DNA from: Dermatophilus congolensis
Lineage (GTDB): Bacteria > Actinomycetota > Actinomycetes > Actinomycetales > Dermatophilaceae
NCBI RefSeq assembly: GCF_900187045.1
Contig: NZ_LT906453.1
Coordinates: forward strand, 2,046,001 to 2,110,000
DNA length: 64,000 nt
Direction: 5' to 3'
The notes beneath the pieces are model-generated. The model ran no database searches and was not told the DNA's origin. It saw only the letters and a list, made by a program, of their open reading frames with translations. Below are positions 40,496 to 50,301 of the stretch, piece by piece (the first letter of the stretch is position 1; every line of letters begins with the position of its first letter). Made by a program: the position numbers and the translations under genes.

Positions 40496-43192
40496 ATGAG
40501 CGAGGCTCCCCAGACACAGCTCCCCCAAACCACCACCGCCACACTCGACAGTGACCTGGAACTCCTCTCAACCCTGCACTCACACGTCCTACGCGACATC
40601 GGCGGCGAAGCCCTCCTCACCCGCGTCGCTGAACTCGTCGACGCCTGCCGCGCCCCCCACACCACCAACAGCAGCACTGTCGAAGACATCCTCACCGACC
40701 TCACCCCCACCCAAGCCCGCGACCTCGTCAACGCCGTCACCGTCCACCTCCACCTCGCTAACCTCGCCGACGAACGCCACCGCGTCCGCTCCCTGCGCCA
40801 TGAAAACGACGACTACACCGACGGCATCGAAGCAGGCGGGGTCGCCGCCGCCATCACCGCCCTAGGCTCCACCGCCGAAAACGCCCTCACCGGCCTACGC
40901 ATCCACCCCGTACTCACCGCGCACCCCACCGAAGCACGCCGCCGAGCCATCACCTCCGCCCTACGCCGCCTCGCCTCCTGGCTCGACGAACACGACGACC
41001 CCACCGCTGGCCCCACAGCCCGCCACACCGCCCGGCAACACATGCTCGAAGAAATCGACATCCTCCAACGCACCAGCACCCTGCGCCGCGAACGCCCCCA
41101 ACCCGGCGACGAAGTCAAAACCATGACCTCCATCGTCGAAAACACCCTCTTCGACGTTGTCCCCCAGGTCTACCGCGCCACCGAAAACGCCCTCCCAGAC
41201 CGCGAAAACCCCACCAGCCCCCACATCCCCGCATTCATCCGATTCGGGTCCTGGATCGGCGCCGACCGCGACGGCAACCCCTACGTCACCGCAGCAGTCA
41301 CCCGCGCCACCGCCACCCAACAATTCCGCGTCACCCTCGACCTGCTCGCCCACCGTGTCGAAGCCATCGCCCGCACCCTCACCATGGACGAGCACGACAC
41401 CCCCGCCACCGACTCCCTCATCGACGACCTCGCCCGCGACGCCGTCCGCATGCCAGAGCAATTCACCGAAATCACCAAAGATGCCCCTGGTGAACCCCAC
41501 CGCCAAAAACTCATGGTCGTCGCCGCGCGCGTCAACGCCACCCGCAACGAACACGCAGGACTGGCCTACGCCAGCCCCCACGAGATGCTCACCGACCTAC
41601 GCCTCATCCAAAACAGCCTTCACGCCGCCGGAGACCACCGAGCCGCCAACGGAAACCTCCAAAACCTCATCTGGCTCGTCGAAACCTTCGGTTTCCACCT
41701 CACCGAACTCGAAGTACGCCAACACAGCGCCGTCCACGAAGCCGTCCTCACCGAAGCCCTCCACCTCGCCGGACACGACAACGCCGCCGAACTGGCCACC
41801 GATGCAATCTTCCTCGACCACCTCGCCACCCACGGATGGCCCCAACGCATCACCCCCACCAGCGACAAAGCCACCGAAGTCCTCAACACCCTGCGCGTCA
41901 TGGAGTACATCCAAAGCCGCTACGGACAGCGCGCCTGCGGACGCTACATCGTCAGCTTCACCCGCAACGCCGCCGACCTCGCCGCAGTCCGCGCCCTGGC
42001 CCGCCTAGCCACCGACAACAGCGAACTACACCTCGACGTCATCCCCCTCTTCGAAACCGGCAAAGACCTCCAAGCCGCCCCACACATCCTGCGCAACTGG
42101 GCTGAACTACCCAGCACCCAAAACTGGCTCACCCACGCCAACCGAGCCGTCGAAGTCATGGTCGGCTACTCCGACTCCGCCAAAGACGTCGGCCCCGCCA
42201 GCGCAACCCTCACCCTCGACACCGCCGAACGCGCCCTCGTCACCTGGGCCAACGAATCCAACATCCATCTCACCCTCTTCCACGGCCGCGGCGGATCCCT
42301 CGGACGCGGCGGCGGCCCCCTCCACCGCGCCATCATGGCCCAACCCACCGGCTCAGTCGCCGGACGCTTCAAATGCACCGAACAAGGCGAAGTCATCTTC
42401 GCCCGCTACGGCGACCCCACCATCGGACAACGCCACCTCGAACGCCTCACCTCCGCCGTCCTCCTATCAGACTCCCCCACCATCGCCACCCCCCGCGAAA
42501 ACGCCACGGAGCAATACCGCGAACTCAGCAACACCATCGACACCCAAAGCCGCGGCGCCTTCCTGGCCCTCATCAACAAACCCGGATTCGCCGACTTCCT
42601 CGCCAACGTCAGCCCACTCGACGAAATCGGCGAACTACGCCTAGGGTCCCGCCCCTCCCGACGCAGCGGCACCGACACCGGACGCAGCCTCGAAGACCTA
42701 CGCGCCATCCCCTGGGTCTTCTCCTGGAGCCAAACCCGCATCAACCTCTCCGGCTGGTACGGACTAGGAAGCGGACTGGCCGCCGTCGACGACATTCCCC
42801 TCCTACGCCAGGCCTACACCCAATGGCCCCTCTTCGCCGCCATGATCGACGTGGCAGAAATGAGCCTGGCCAAAGCCGACCGCACCATCGGAAACAAATT
42901 CCTCGACCTCGGCAACCGCCCCGACCTCACCGAACAAATCCTCACCGAATTCGACCTCACCCGCACCCTCATCCTGAACATCCTCGAACAAGACGAACTC
43001 CTCGCCCACAAACCCCACCTCCAAACCGCAATCCGACTCCGCCAGCCCTACGTCGACGCCCTCAGCCACCTCCAACACCACGCCCTCCTGGCCCTGCGGC
43101 ACCACACCAGCACCCAAGACTCCCACGCCTGGCACCGCGTCCTACTCCTATCAGTCAACGGAGTATCCGCAGGCCTACAAAACACCGGCTGA
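40496..43192 (+). CDS. ppc: Phosphoenolpyruvate carboxylase
   Basis: Anaplerotic enzyme making oxaloacetate from PEP and bicarbonate. 898 residues with VLTAHPTEARRRAI (about 139), GYSDSAKDVG (about 557) and FHGRGGSLGRGGG (about 595). ATG 40496 gives the expected N-terminus; the frame is open 70 codons further upstream but that part is Pro/Thr-rich and unlike any PEPC. Codons end almost always in C, in a sharp block of top-strand C excess that ignores gene direction. Confidence 0.97.
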   Translation: MSEAPQTQLPQTTTATLDSDLELLSTLHSHVLRDIGGEALLTRVAELVDACRAPHTTNSSTVEDILTDLTPTQARDLVNAVTVHLHLANLADERHRVRSLRHENDDYTDGIEAGGVAAAITALGSTAENALTGLRIHPVLTAHPTEARRRAITSALRRLASWLDEHDDPTAGPTARHTARQHMLEEIDILQRTSTLRRERPQPGDEVKTMTSIVENTLFDVVPQVYRATENALPDRENPTSPHIPAFIRFGSWIGADRDGNPYVTAAVTRATATQQFRVTLDLLAHRVEAIARTLTMDEHDTPATDSLIDDLARDAVRMPEQFTEITKDAPGEPHRQKLMVVAARVNATRNEHAGLAYASPHEMLTDLRLIQNSLHAAGDHRAANGNLQNLIWLVETFGFHLTELEVRQHSAVHEAVLTEALHLAGHDNAAELATDAIFLDHLATHGWPQRITPTSDKATEVLNTLRVMEYIQSRYGQRACGRYIVSFTRNAADLAAVRALARLATDNSELHLDVIPLFETGKDLQAAPHILRNWAELPSTQNWLTHANRAVEVMVGYSDSAKDVGPASATLTLDTAERALVTWANESNIHLTLFHGRGGSLGRGGGPLHRAIMAQPTGSVAGRFKCTEQGEVIFARYGDPTIGQRHLERLTSAVLLSDSPTIATPRENATEQYRELSNTIDTQSRGAFLALINKPGFADFLANVSPLDEIGELRLGSRPSRRSGTDTGRSLEDLRAIPWVFSWSQTRINLSGWYGLGSGLAAVDDIPLLRQAYTQWPLFAAMIDVAEMSLAKADRTIGNKFLDLGNRPDLTEQILTEFDLTRTLILNILEQDELLAHKPHLQTAIRLRQPYVDALSHLQHHALLALRHHTSTQDSHAWHRVLLLSVNGVSAGLQNTG

Positions 43193-43238
43193 CACCCACC
43201 CCACCCCTTGCACCTATCCACCACACGAAAGGCAATTT

Positions 43239-43673
43239 GTGAGCACTGTTTTCACCCGCATCATCAACGGAGAAATCCCCGGACGATTCATCTGGTCAGA
43301 CGAACACTGCGTCGCCTTCCTCACCGCCGGCCCCATCACCCCCGGCCACACCCTCGTCGTCCCCCGCGACGAAATCACCCAATGGACCGAAGCCACCCCC
43401 GAGCTCATCGCCCACCTCACCGGCGTGGCCCACACCATCGGCAAGGCCATCCAAGCCGAATGGGAAAGCCCCCGCATTGGCCTACTCGCCCAAGGATTCG
43501 AAGTACCCCATCTACACCTGCACGTCTGGGCTGCCTACAGCACCAAAGACTTCGACCTGTCAGCAGTTAATGACTCCCCCGACCCCGCCATGATGGACCA
43601 AGCCGCCCAACGACTACGCAACCGCCTCCACACCCAACTCGAAGGCACCCCCACGGCCACCCACATCGCCTAA
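43239..43673 (+). CDS. HIT family hydrolase
   Basis: 144 residues with FTRIINGEIPGRFIW at the start and the histidine triad VPHLHLHVW. A nucleotidyl hydrolase of the Hint type, substrate unknown. GTG 43239 with GAAAGG upstream. Confidence 0.93.
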   Translation: MSTVFTRIINGEIPGRFIWSDEHCVAFLTAGPITPGHTLVVPRDEITQWTEATPELIAHLTGVAHTIGKAIQAEWESPRIGLLAQGFEVPHLHLHVWAAYSTKDFDLSAVNDSPDPAMMDQAAQRLRNRLHTQLEGTPTATHIA

Positions 43674-43694
43674 CCCCACCCCGGCAGCAAAAAC

Positions 43695-43728
43695 GTGTGC
43701 CTGCGCGGCCTGCACCGCGCAGGCACAC
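43695..43728. terminator. Bidirectional terminator between HIT and symporter genes
   Basis: Perfect 14-bp stem GTGTGCCTGCGCGG with CCGCGCAGGCACAC and a 6-nt loop, flanked by an A-run on the left. Confidence 0.82.
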
Positions 43729-43731
43729 TTA

Positions 43732-45159
43732 TCAGCCCTGACGATCCGTCAAAACCGGATGCGGCGTAGGCTGCAACCCCGCCGCCGGATCAATCGGAGC
43801 AGGCGGTTTCCTCACCGAATACTCCGTGTCATGCGGGTCAACCCCCACCACGGAGTAATCAAACGGATCCTTACCCGCCAACACCAAACGCGCCCGCTCA
43901 ACATCCAACGTGCCCGTCCACTTGCCCACCAAAAACGTTGCCACCGCATTACCGGAAAAGTTCGTCAACGCACGCGCCTCGGACATAAACCGGTCAATAC
44001 CCACAATCACATCAACCCCGGCAACCAAATCAGGGCGGTACGCCTGCAACCCACCAGCCAACGTCGCCAGCCCCGCACCAGAAACCCCAGCAGCCCCTTT
44101 AGAAGCGACGATCATGAACACCAACAAACTGATCTGCTCACCCATCGCCATCGGCGTACCCATCGCATGCGAAATAAACACCGCTGACATCGTCAAATAG
44201 ATAGCAGTGCCATCCAAGTTGAACGAATACCCCGTAGGCACCACGATCCCCACCGTGGACTTGGATACCCCGGCATGCTCCATCTTCCCCATCAGCGAAG
44301 GCAACGCCGACTCCGACGAAGAAGTCGCCACAATGAGCAGATACTCCTTAGCGAGATACTTCAACAGCTGGAACACGTTCAGCCTGGTCACTGCCCACAA
44401 AATCAGCCCCAGCACCACCACCACGAACAACACACACGTCACATAAAAAGCGACCATCACCAAACCAAGCTGCGCTAGCGCCTTGGGGCCAGTGCTGCCC
44501 ACCACCGCAGCGATCGCACCGAAAGCACCAATCGGCGCCACCCACAGAACCATCGACAACACCCGGAAAACCAACTTCTGCAAATGCGCGACTCCACGCA
44601 GAATTGGCTCTCCATCTTTACCCATGCCCTGCGCCGCAAACCCAACAAGCAGCGCCACAAACAGCACCTGCAGCACCGACTCTTGAGTTAAAGCACTCAC
44701 GAGAGTGGTCGGCACGATACTCCGCAAAAACTCGATCGTCCCACCTGCATGCGCAGCCTTAGAGGCGTGTCCGGCCCCTGCTCCCGTATGCGGAATTGTC
44801 AACCCATCACCAGGGTGAATCACGTTCCCGACAAGCAGACCAATCCCCAACGCCACCGTCGACATGGCGATGAAATACACCAGTGCAATGGCTCCGACCT
44901 TGCCCACTGATGCCGCAGCCCGCACTGAACCAATACCCAGCACAATCGTGCAGAAAATAACTGGGCCGATCATCATTTTGATCAGCGCGACAAAAAGCTC
45001 TCCAAGCCATTTGAGACTTTTAGCGAATTCCGGAGCACTTAACCCGATACCGATGCCTGCGATGACGGCAACGATGACGAGGATATACAGCCAGTGAGTG
45101 CGGTCGCGCCGTGGTTTCTTCGGCTCAACAATGTGTGCTTCATTGACGGCATGCGCCAT
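43732..45159 (-). CDS. Dicarboxylate/amino acid:cation symporter (DctA/GltP family)
   Basis: 475 residues with eight helices and two re-entrant loops; MMIGPVIFCTIV, the Ser-rich loop ATSSSESALPSLMGKME, PTGYSFNLDGTAIYLTMSA and GNAVATFLVGKW identify the DAACS family. It likely imports C4-dicarboxylates or glutamate; the two cannot be told apart safely. GGAG lies 7 nt before ATG 45159. A strong dyad lies about 50 bp upstream. Confidence 0.93.
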   Translation of the reverse strand: MAHAVNEAHIVEPKKPRRDRTHWLYILVIVAVIAGIGIGLSAPEFAKSLKWLGELFVALIKMMIGPVIFCTIVLGIGSVRAAASVGKVGAIALVYFIAMSTVALGIGLLVGNVIHPGDGLTIPHTGAGAGHASKAAHAGGTIEFLRSIVPTTLVSALTQESVLQVLFVALLVGFAAQGMGKDGEPILRGVAHLQKLVFRVLSMVLWVAPIGAFGAIAAVVGSTGPKALAQLGLVMVAFYVTCVLFVVVVLGLILWAVTRLNVFQLLKYLAKEYLLIVATSSSESALPSLMGKMEHAGVSKSTVGIVVPTGYSFNLDGTAIYLTMSAVFISHAMGTPMAMGEQISLLVFMIVASKGAAGVSGAGLATLAGGLQAYRPDLVAGVDVIVGIDRFMSEARALTNFSGNAVATFLVGKWTGTLDVERARLVLAGKDPFDYSVVGVDPHDTEYSVRKPPAPIDPAAGLQPTPHPVLTDRQG

Positions 45160-45206
45160 TGCATGACTCCGATCTACAGAGGGGGCTGGTGGAGCATTGT
45201 TCTCCA

Positions 45207-45233
45207 GTCACGTTTCTGGCTAGAAAACGTGAC
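45207..45233 (-). promoter_or_regulatory. Operator-like dyad upstream of the symporter gene
   Basis: Arms GTCACGTTT (45207-45215) and AAACGTGAC (45225-45233), perfect over 9 bp with a 9-bp centre, 48 bp before the start codon. Regulator unknown. Confidence 0.5.
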
Positions 45234-45249
45234 CAGAGTATGTGACAAG

Positions 45250-45293
45250 CCAGCAGGTGACCGCCTCTACAGAAGAGAACGATCACCTGCTGG
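45250..45293 (-). terminator. Terminator after acnA
   Basis: CCAGCAGGTGA (45250-45260) pairs with TCACCTGCTGG (45283-45293), 11 bp, loop 22 nt, 27 bp past the acnA stop. Confidence 0.65.
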
Positions 45294-45319
45294 ATATGTG
45301 CCGAACAATCTCAGACAGA

Positions 45320-48103
45320 TCAGGCCTTCGCCAGCGAGCGCAGAACGTACTGGAGAATGCCGTCGTTGCGGTAGTAGTCAGCCTCCCCAGGAGTGTCGAT
45401 GCGCACGACCGCATCGAATTTCACTGCGGTGCCGTCTGCTTTTGTCGCGGTCACTTCAAGAGTTTTCGGTGTGGTTCCTTCATTGAGGGCAGTGATGCCG
45501 ACGATATCGAAGGTTTCAGTACCATCAAGGCCGAGGCTGTCGGCTGATTCCCCAGCGGGGAATTGCAGCGGAAGCACACCCATGCCGATGAGGTTGGAGC
45601 GGTGGATGCGCTCGAAGCTTTCGGCGATAACGGCTTTAACTCCCAGCAGGCGGGTTCCTTTTGCGGCCCAGTCGCGTGAGGAGCCCGATCCGTATTCTTT
45701 GCCTCCGAGAACAACGAGGGGAACACCTGCTGCTTGGTAGGCCTCAGCTGCCTCGAAGATGGTGGTTTGTTCACCGTTGTTGAGGAAGTTGCGGGTGAAC
45801 CCGCCTTCAACGCCATCGAGAAGCTGGTTCTTCAGACGGATGTTGGCGAAGGTGCCTCGCACCATGACCTCGTGGTTACCGCGGCGAGAACCATAGGAGT
45901 TGAAGTCTTTGCGCTCCACGCCGTGGTCGGCGAGGTACTTACCTGCGGGGCTGTCGGGTTTAATGGCGCCGGCGGGGCTGATGTGGTCTGTGGTGACTGA
46001 GTCGCCCAGTTTGGCTAGGACTCGTGCGCCAGTGACGTCTTGCACGGGGGTCAGCTCCATCGACATACCGTCGAAGTAGTTGGGTTTGCGCACGTAGGTG
46101 GAGTTTTCGTCCCAGGCGAAGGTGTCACCGTCGGGGGTGTCCAGGCCTTGCCAGCGTTCATCTCCGGCGAAGACATCGGAGTATTGGGAAGCGAACATGT
46201 CTCGATCGATGGAGGCGTCGATGGTTTTCTGCACTTCCTCGGCGCTGGGCCAAATGTCGGCGAGGAAGACGTCGTTGCCGTCGTTGTCTTGGCCAAGTGG
46301 TTCGGTGTCGAAGTCGAAGTCCATCGTTCCGGCCAGGGCGTAGGCGATGACGAGCGGCGGGGAGGCCAGATAGTTCATCTTCACGTCGGGGTTGATACGG
46401 CCTTCGAAGTTGCGGTTACCGGAAAGCACGGAGGTGACTGCCAGGTCGTGGCTGTTGATTGCTTCGGAGATATCTTGGGGCAGGGGGCCGGAGTTACCGA
46501 TGCAGGTGGTGCAGCCGTAGCCGACAAGGTGGTAGCCCAGTTTCTCCAGTGATGGCCACAGGCCTGCCTTGTCGTAGTACTCGGTGACGACCTTGGAGCC
46601 GGGCGCCATGGAGGTTTTGACCCAGGGTTTGACCTGTAGTCCTTTGTCTGCGGCTTTCTTGGCGAGCAGGCCCGCGGCGAGCATCACCGACGGGTTCGAG
46701 GTGTTCGTGCAGGAGGTGATGGAGGCGATGGAGACAATGCCGTGGTCGATGTCGAATGTTTGCCCATCGCGGGTGATAGTGACCCGTTTGTGGGGGCGGC
46801 GCATCGCACCAAGCATTGAGGTACGGGGTGCGTTGCCGCCGGAGTCGGTGTCGCTGCCGGGCGCGGGTGCATCCGAGGCGGCCATCGACTCAGCTCCGCT
46901 TTCGGTTTCGGTGTCTAGAGCGTTCTTGACGTAGGTGGGCAGGGTTTTACGGAAGGAGGTTTTGGATTCCGAGAGCAGGATGCGGTCTTGGGGGCGTTTG
47001 GGGCCGGCGATGGAGGGGACCACTGTGGAGAGGTCGAGTTCGAGGTATTCGGAGAAGCGGGGTTCGTTGTTGGGGTCGTGCCAGAGCCCTTGTTCTTTGG
47101 CGTAGGCCTCGGTGAGTGCGATGTGTTCTTCGCTGCGGCCGGTGAGTCGCAGGTAGTTGATGGTTTCGTCATCGATGGGGAAGATCGCGCAGGTGGAGCC
47201 GAATTCGGGGCTCATGTTGCCGATGGTGGCGCGGTTGGCGAGGGGGATGGAGGCGACGCCTTCACCGTAGAACTCGACAAATTTGCCGACTACTCCGTGT
47301 TTGCGGAGCATTTCGGTGATGGTCAGGACAACGTCGGTGGCGGTGACGGCGGCGGGGATGTGTCCGGTGAGTTTGAAGCCGACTAAGCGGGGGATGAGCA
47401 TCGAGACGGGTTGGCCCAGCATAGCGGCTTCTGCTTCGATGCCGCCGACTCCCCAGCCGAGCACACCGATGCCATTTTCCATGGTGGTGTGGGAGTCGGT
47501 GCCTACGCAGGTGTCGGGGTAAGCCTGGCCGTCGCGGTTCATGACAACGCGGGCGAGGTGTTCGATGTTGACCTGGTGGACGATGCCTGTGCCTGGGGGG
47601 ACGACTTTGAAGTCGGCGAAGGCTCCTTGGCCCCAGCGGAGGAATTGGTAGCGCTCTTTGTTGCGGCCGTATTCGAGTTCTACGTTGCGGGTGAAGGCGT
47701 CGCGGCGTCCGAAGACATCGATTTGTACTGAGTGGTCGATGACGAGTTCGGCTGGCGAGAGGGGGTTGACTTTTTCGGCTTTGCCGCCGAGTTCAACGAC
47801 GGCTTCGCGCATGGTGGCCAGGTCGACGATGCAGGGAACGCCGGTGAAGTCCTGCATGATCACGCGTGCGGGAGTGAATTGGATTTCGGTGTTGGGTTGG
47901 GCGTTTTCGTCCCATGAACCGAGGGCTTTGATTTGTTCTGCGGTGACGTTGGCGCCGTCTTCGGTGCGGAGCAGGTTTTCGAGGAGCACTTTGAGGCTGT
48001 AGGGCAGGGTGCGGCTGCCTTCTACGGCGTCGATGCGGAAGATGTCGTAGGAAGCGCCACCGACCTGCAACGTGTTTTTGGCTTGGAAGCTGTTCTGGCT
48101 CAC
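45320..48103 (-). CDS. acnA: Aconitate hydratase
   Basis: Isomerises citrate and isocitrate in the TCA cycle. 927 residues of the AcnA/IRP type, with the 4Fe-4S cysteines in [13 protein letters not shown] and [11 protein letters not shown] and the C-terminal swivel domain [16 protein letters not shown] 48103 ([12 protein letters not shown]) has AAGGA 6-7 nt upstream and matches the family. An inverted-repeat operator lies about 90 bp upstream. Confidence 0.97.
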   Translation of the reverse strand: MSQNSFQAKNTLQVGGASYDIFRIDAVEGSRTLPYSLKVLLENLLRTEDGANVTAEQIKALGSWDENAQPNTEIQFTPARVIMQDFTGVPCIVDLATMREAVVELGGKAEKVNPLSPAELVIDHSVQIDVFGRRDAFTRNVELEYGRNKERYQFLRWGQGAFADFKVVPPGTGIVHQVNIEHLARVVMNRDGQAYPDTCVGTDSHTTMENGIGVLGWGVGGIEAEAAMLGQPVSMLIPRLVGFKLTGHIPAAVTATDVVLTITEMLRKHGVVGKFVEFYGEGVASIPLANRATIGNMSPEFGSTCAIFPIDDETINYLRLTGRSEEHIALTEAYAKEQGLWHDPNNEPRFSEYLELDLSTVVPSIAGPKRPQDRILLSESKTSFRKTLPTYVKNALDTETESGAESMAASDAPAPGSDTDSGGNAPRTSMLGAMRRPHKRVTITRDGQTFDIDHGIVSIASITSCTNTSNPSVMLAAGLLAKKAADKGLQVKPWVKTSMAPGSKVVTEYYDKAGLWPSLEKLGYHLVGYGCTTCIGNSGPLPQDISEAINSHDLAVTSVLSGNRNFEGRINPDVKMNYLASPPLVIAYALAGTMDFDFDTEPLGQDNDGNDVFLADIWPSAEEVQKTIDASIDRDMFASQYSDVFAGDERWQGLDTPDGDTFAWDENSTYVRKPNYFDGMSMELTPVQDVTGARVLAKLGDSVTTDHISPAGAIKPDSPAGKYLADHGVERKDFNSYGSRRGNHEVMVRGTFANIRLKNQLLDGVEGGFTRNFLNNGEQTTIFEAAEAYQAAGVPLVVLGGKEYGSGSSRDWAAKGTRLLGVKAVIAESFERIHRSNLIGMGVLPLQFPAGESADSLGLDGTETFDIVGITALNEGTTPKTLEVTATKADGTAVKFDAVVRIDTPGEADYYRNDGILQYVLRSLAKA

Positions 48104-48191
48104 ACTCGTTCCTTCACTGGGGGTGTTTGGTGCGGTGGCTGCTCGCCTAGGGCAGGGCGTGCGCGACCGTTGTGTCACACACTACCCGAGA

Positions 48192-48209
48192 TATCTTGAC
48201 ATCAAGATA
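48192..48209 (-). promoter_or_regulatory. Perfect dyad upstream of acnA
   Basis: TATCTTGA, 2 bp, TCAAGATA: two perfect 8-bp arms, 89-106 bp before the acnA start. A TTGATG on the minus strand inside the dyad could act as a -35. No second copy was found in the window. Regulator not identified. Confidence 0.65.
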
Positions 48210-48290
48210 CTTTTGGTTTTCGTGGCACGTCACACATTCCTCATGACACACAAACCCGAAAGCCCAGGCGGCGGTCAGGTGTCAGAGTCC

Positions 48291-48959
48291 TTAAGAAGCC
48301 TTTGGCCCCCACGTGCGCGGCGCCTGACCAAACGCAGCCCGCACACCCTTGACCACTGCCCCGCCAGCGGCATAGTTAGCGGCCCCACCAAGCACCGCGC
48401 CCACACCAAAAGGCAACGCCCGACCAACAATTCCTGCGCTCTTACGCACCGCGAACCGGGTGATAAACGTACGTCCCAAGCTGCTCCCGCCACGCGAACT
48501 GGGCAGCCGTGCCCCCAACTGCCTGGCCCAGCCTTTCTCACTCGACCCCACTGCCCGCTGCGCTGCCCGCACACCAGACTCCCCCAGCATTACCCCCACC
48601 ACCAGAGCACGACGCCCCTCAGAATTGTCAGGAAGCTCCCCGTAGATCGCCGCGACAGTCAGCACATACCGAACCGTCAACTCGATAAACGACACCACCT
48701 CACCGGCGGACAACGCCAGCGATGCTGCCGTCCCCACACCAGGAATAGCAGCAGTCGCTCCGATCCCCGCTCCCGAACCAATCGTGACCCGCGTATACTC
48801 GGTAGTGAGACGCTCAACCAGCTCGGCAGGTGAGGCTTGCGGGAACTTCTTTCGCAACGCCGCCACCCGCCGATCAGCCGCGCCGCCATAACGCTCAACT
48901 GCTGAATCAACGAGCTTAACGATTAACGAGTCGCGTCCTTTGTCCTGCAGCAGGTTCAT
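48291..48959 (-). CDS. EcsC-like conserved protein
   Basis: 222 residues. Amphipathic, Gly/Ala-rich hydrophobic stretches (GIGATAAIPGVGTAASLALSAGE, part of a putative membrane-associating region, and GIVGRALPFGVGAVLGGAANYAAGG) resemble the EcsC family. No catalytic motif seen. Not clearly linked to its neighbours. Confidence 0.65.
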   Translation of the reverse strand: MNLLQDKGRDSLIVKLVDSAVERYGGAADRRVAALRKKFPQASPAELVERLTTEYTRVTIGSGAGIGATAAIPGVGTAASLALSAGEVVSFIELTVRYVLTVAAIYGELPDNSEGRRALVVGVMLGESGVRAAQRAVGSSEKGWARQLGARLPSSRGGSSLGRTFITRFAVRKSAGIVGRALPFGVGAVLGGAANYAAGGAVVKGVRAAFGQAPRTWGPKAS

Positions 48960-49077
48960 GGCTCACCTTCACTGTGTTTGTGGGCCAACCGTGGACACAC
49001 CACCACGCACCGCTGTTACATGCGCGGAAGTCACCGTGCCAGGCGCGGGCGTCGGCCCGGTGACTCCCGCACCCGAA

Positions 49078-50301
49078 TCAGATGCTGCCTTGTCTGCGGA
49101 CAGTAGCGACGCATTCGACGTGGTGAGTCATCGGAAACATGTCGAATGCACGTAGGTCCGTCAGCGTGTACCCAAGCTCACCAGCGCTGCGTAAGTCACG
49201 CGCAAGAGCTGCCGGATCACACGCGACGTACACCATCACCCGCGGCTCTAACGCAGCCAGGTGGCGCATGACTGCAGCACCGGCGCCTGAGCGAGGCGGA
49301 TCCAAGACCACAACATCAGCTCTGCCCCCGGCCAGGCCTTTGTCTAACGCGTCCTCGGTGCGTGACTTGATCACCTGCACACGACTGTCGTCGTTAAAGC
49401 GACGCTGTGCACACACCACCGCAGCCGGGTCCGACTCAACAGCGATCACCGACCCACCCGGGCCTACCTGAGCAGCCATCGCGGCCGCGAAAAGCCCCAC
49501 TCCCGCATACAGGTCAAGACAGGTATCTCCTGCGGTAATCGCAGCACCTTCAAGAACCGCATCCACCAATGTGGATGCTGCGCCTGGGTGAACCTGCCAA
49601 AACCCACGCGTAGGCACGGTGAAATCTCCGGTGAAACCGTTGTGCCGCTGCCCTGCTGGCACAGCAACATGCTCGGTCACTGTCTTGGCTCGTTTGGTTC
49701 CACCAGGCACTGGCACCACCTTGGTGTCGCTGCCGTTAGGGACCACAACTTCAACAGCCCTGGCCCCACCCCACCGCCTAGCGAACACCCCAGATTCGGT
49801 GACTTCTTCAGCAGCGATTGGGCAATCCTTTAACCGGATGACGTCCCGAGACCGGAACCTGCGCAACCCGGCGCGGCGAGAACGATCAACGGCGAAATCC
49901 ATCCGAGTCCGCCACCGCAACCCGTCTTGATCTCCCGGTACCGGCTCCACCTGCACATCACGATCAATGCCACCCAGTCGGGTGAGCTGCTCGCTAATGA
50001 CTTGTGCTTTCAACTCACGCTGATGGTCAAGATCAACGTGCTGGAAGTCGCAGCCTCCGCAGCCGCCGGGCCCGGAAACCTCACAACGCGGCTGGACCCG
50101 GAACGCGGATGTGGTGAGGATTTTTACCGCATCAGCGAAAACGAACCGGTCTCCTGGTTTTCCTTTGGTGACGACAGCCGCGACATCTTCACCTGGTAGG
50201 CAGTGCCGGACGAACACGACCTGCCCGTCGTCAGTGTGGGCGACTGCATGCCCGCCGTGGGCGATGCGTTCGATGTGGAGCTGCAATCGTGTACCGATCA
50301 C
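49078..50301 (-). CDS. TrmA/RlmD-type RNA (uracil-5-) methyltransferase
   Basis: 407 residues. N-terminal TRAM-like domain, a 4Fe-4S cysteine set CEVSGPGGCGGCDFQH, a SAM domain with LDLYAGVGLFAAA, LDPPRSGAG and the catalytic Cys in YVACDPAALARDL. Methylates U in rRNA or tRNA; the exact site cannot be assigned. Starts 4 nt inside the end of the permease gene (GTGA). Same order as Rv2689c-Rv2690c. Confidence 0.92.
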   Translation of the reverse strand: MIGTRLQLHIERIAHGGHAVAHTDDGQVVFVRHCLPGEDVAAVVTKGKPGDRFVFADAVKILTTSAFRVQPRCEVSGPGGCGGCDFQHVDLDHQRELKAQVISEQLTRLGGIDRDVQVEPVPGDQDGLRWRTRMDFAVDRSRRAGLRRFRSRDVIRLKDCPIAAEEVTESGVFARRWGGARAVEVVVPNGSDTKVVPVPGGTKRAKTVTEHVAVPAGQRHNGFTGDFTVPTRGFWQVHPGAASTLVDAVLEGAAITAGDTCLDLYAGVGLFAAAMAAQVGPGGSVIAVESDPAAVVCAQRRFNDDSRVQVIKSRTEDALDKGLAGGRADVVVLDPPRSGAGAAVMRHLAALEPRVMVYVACDPAALARDLRSAGELGYTLTDLRAFDMFPMTHHVECVATVRRQGSI

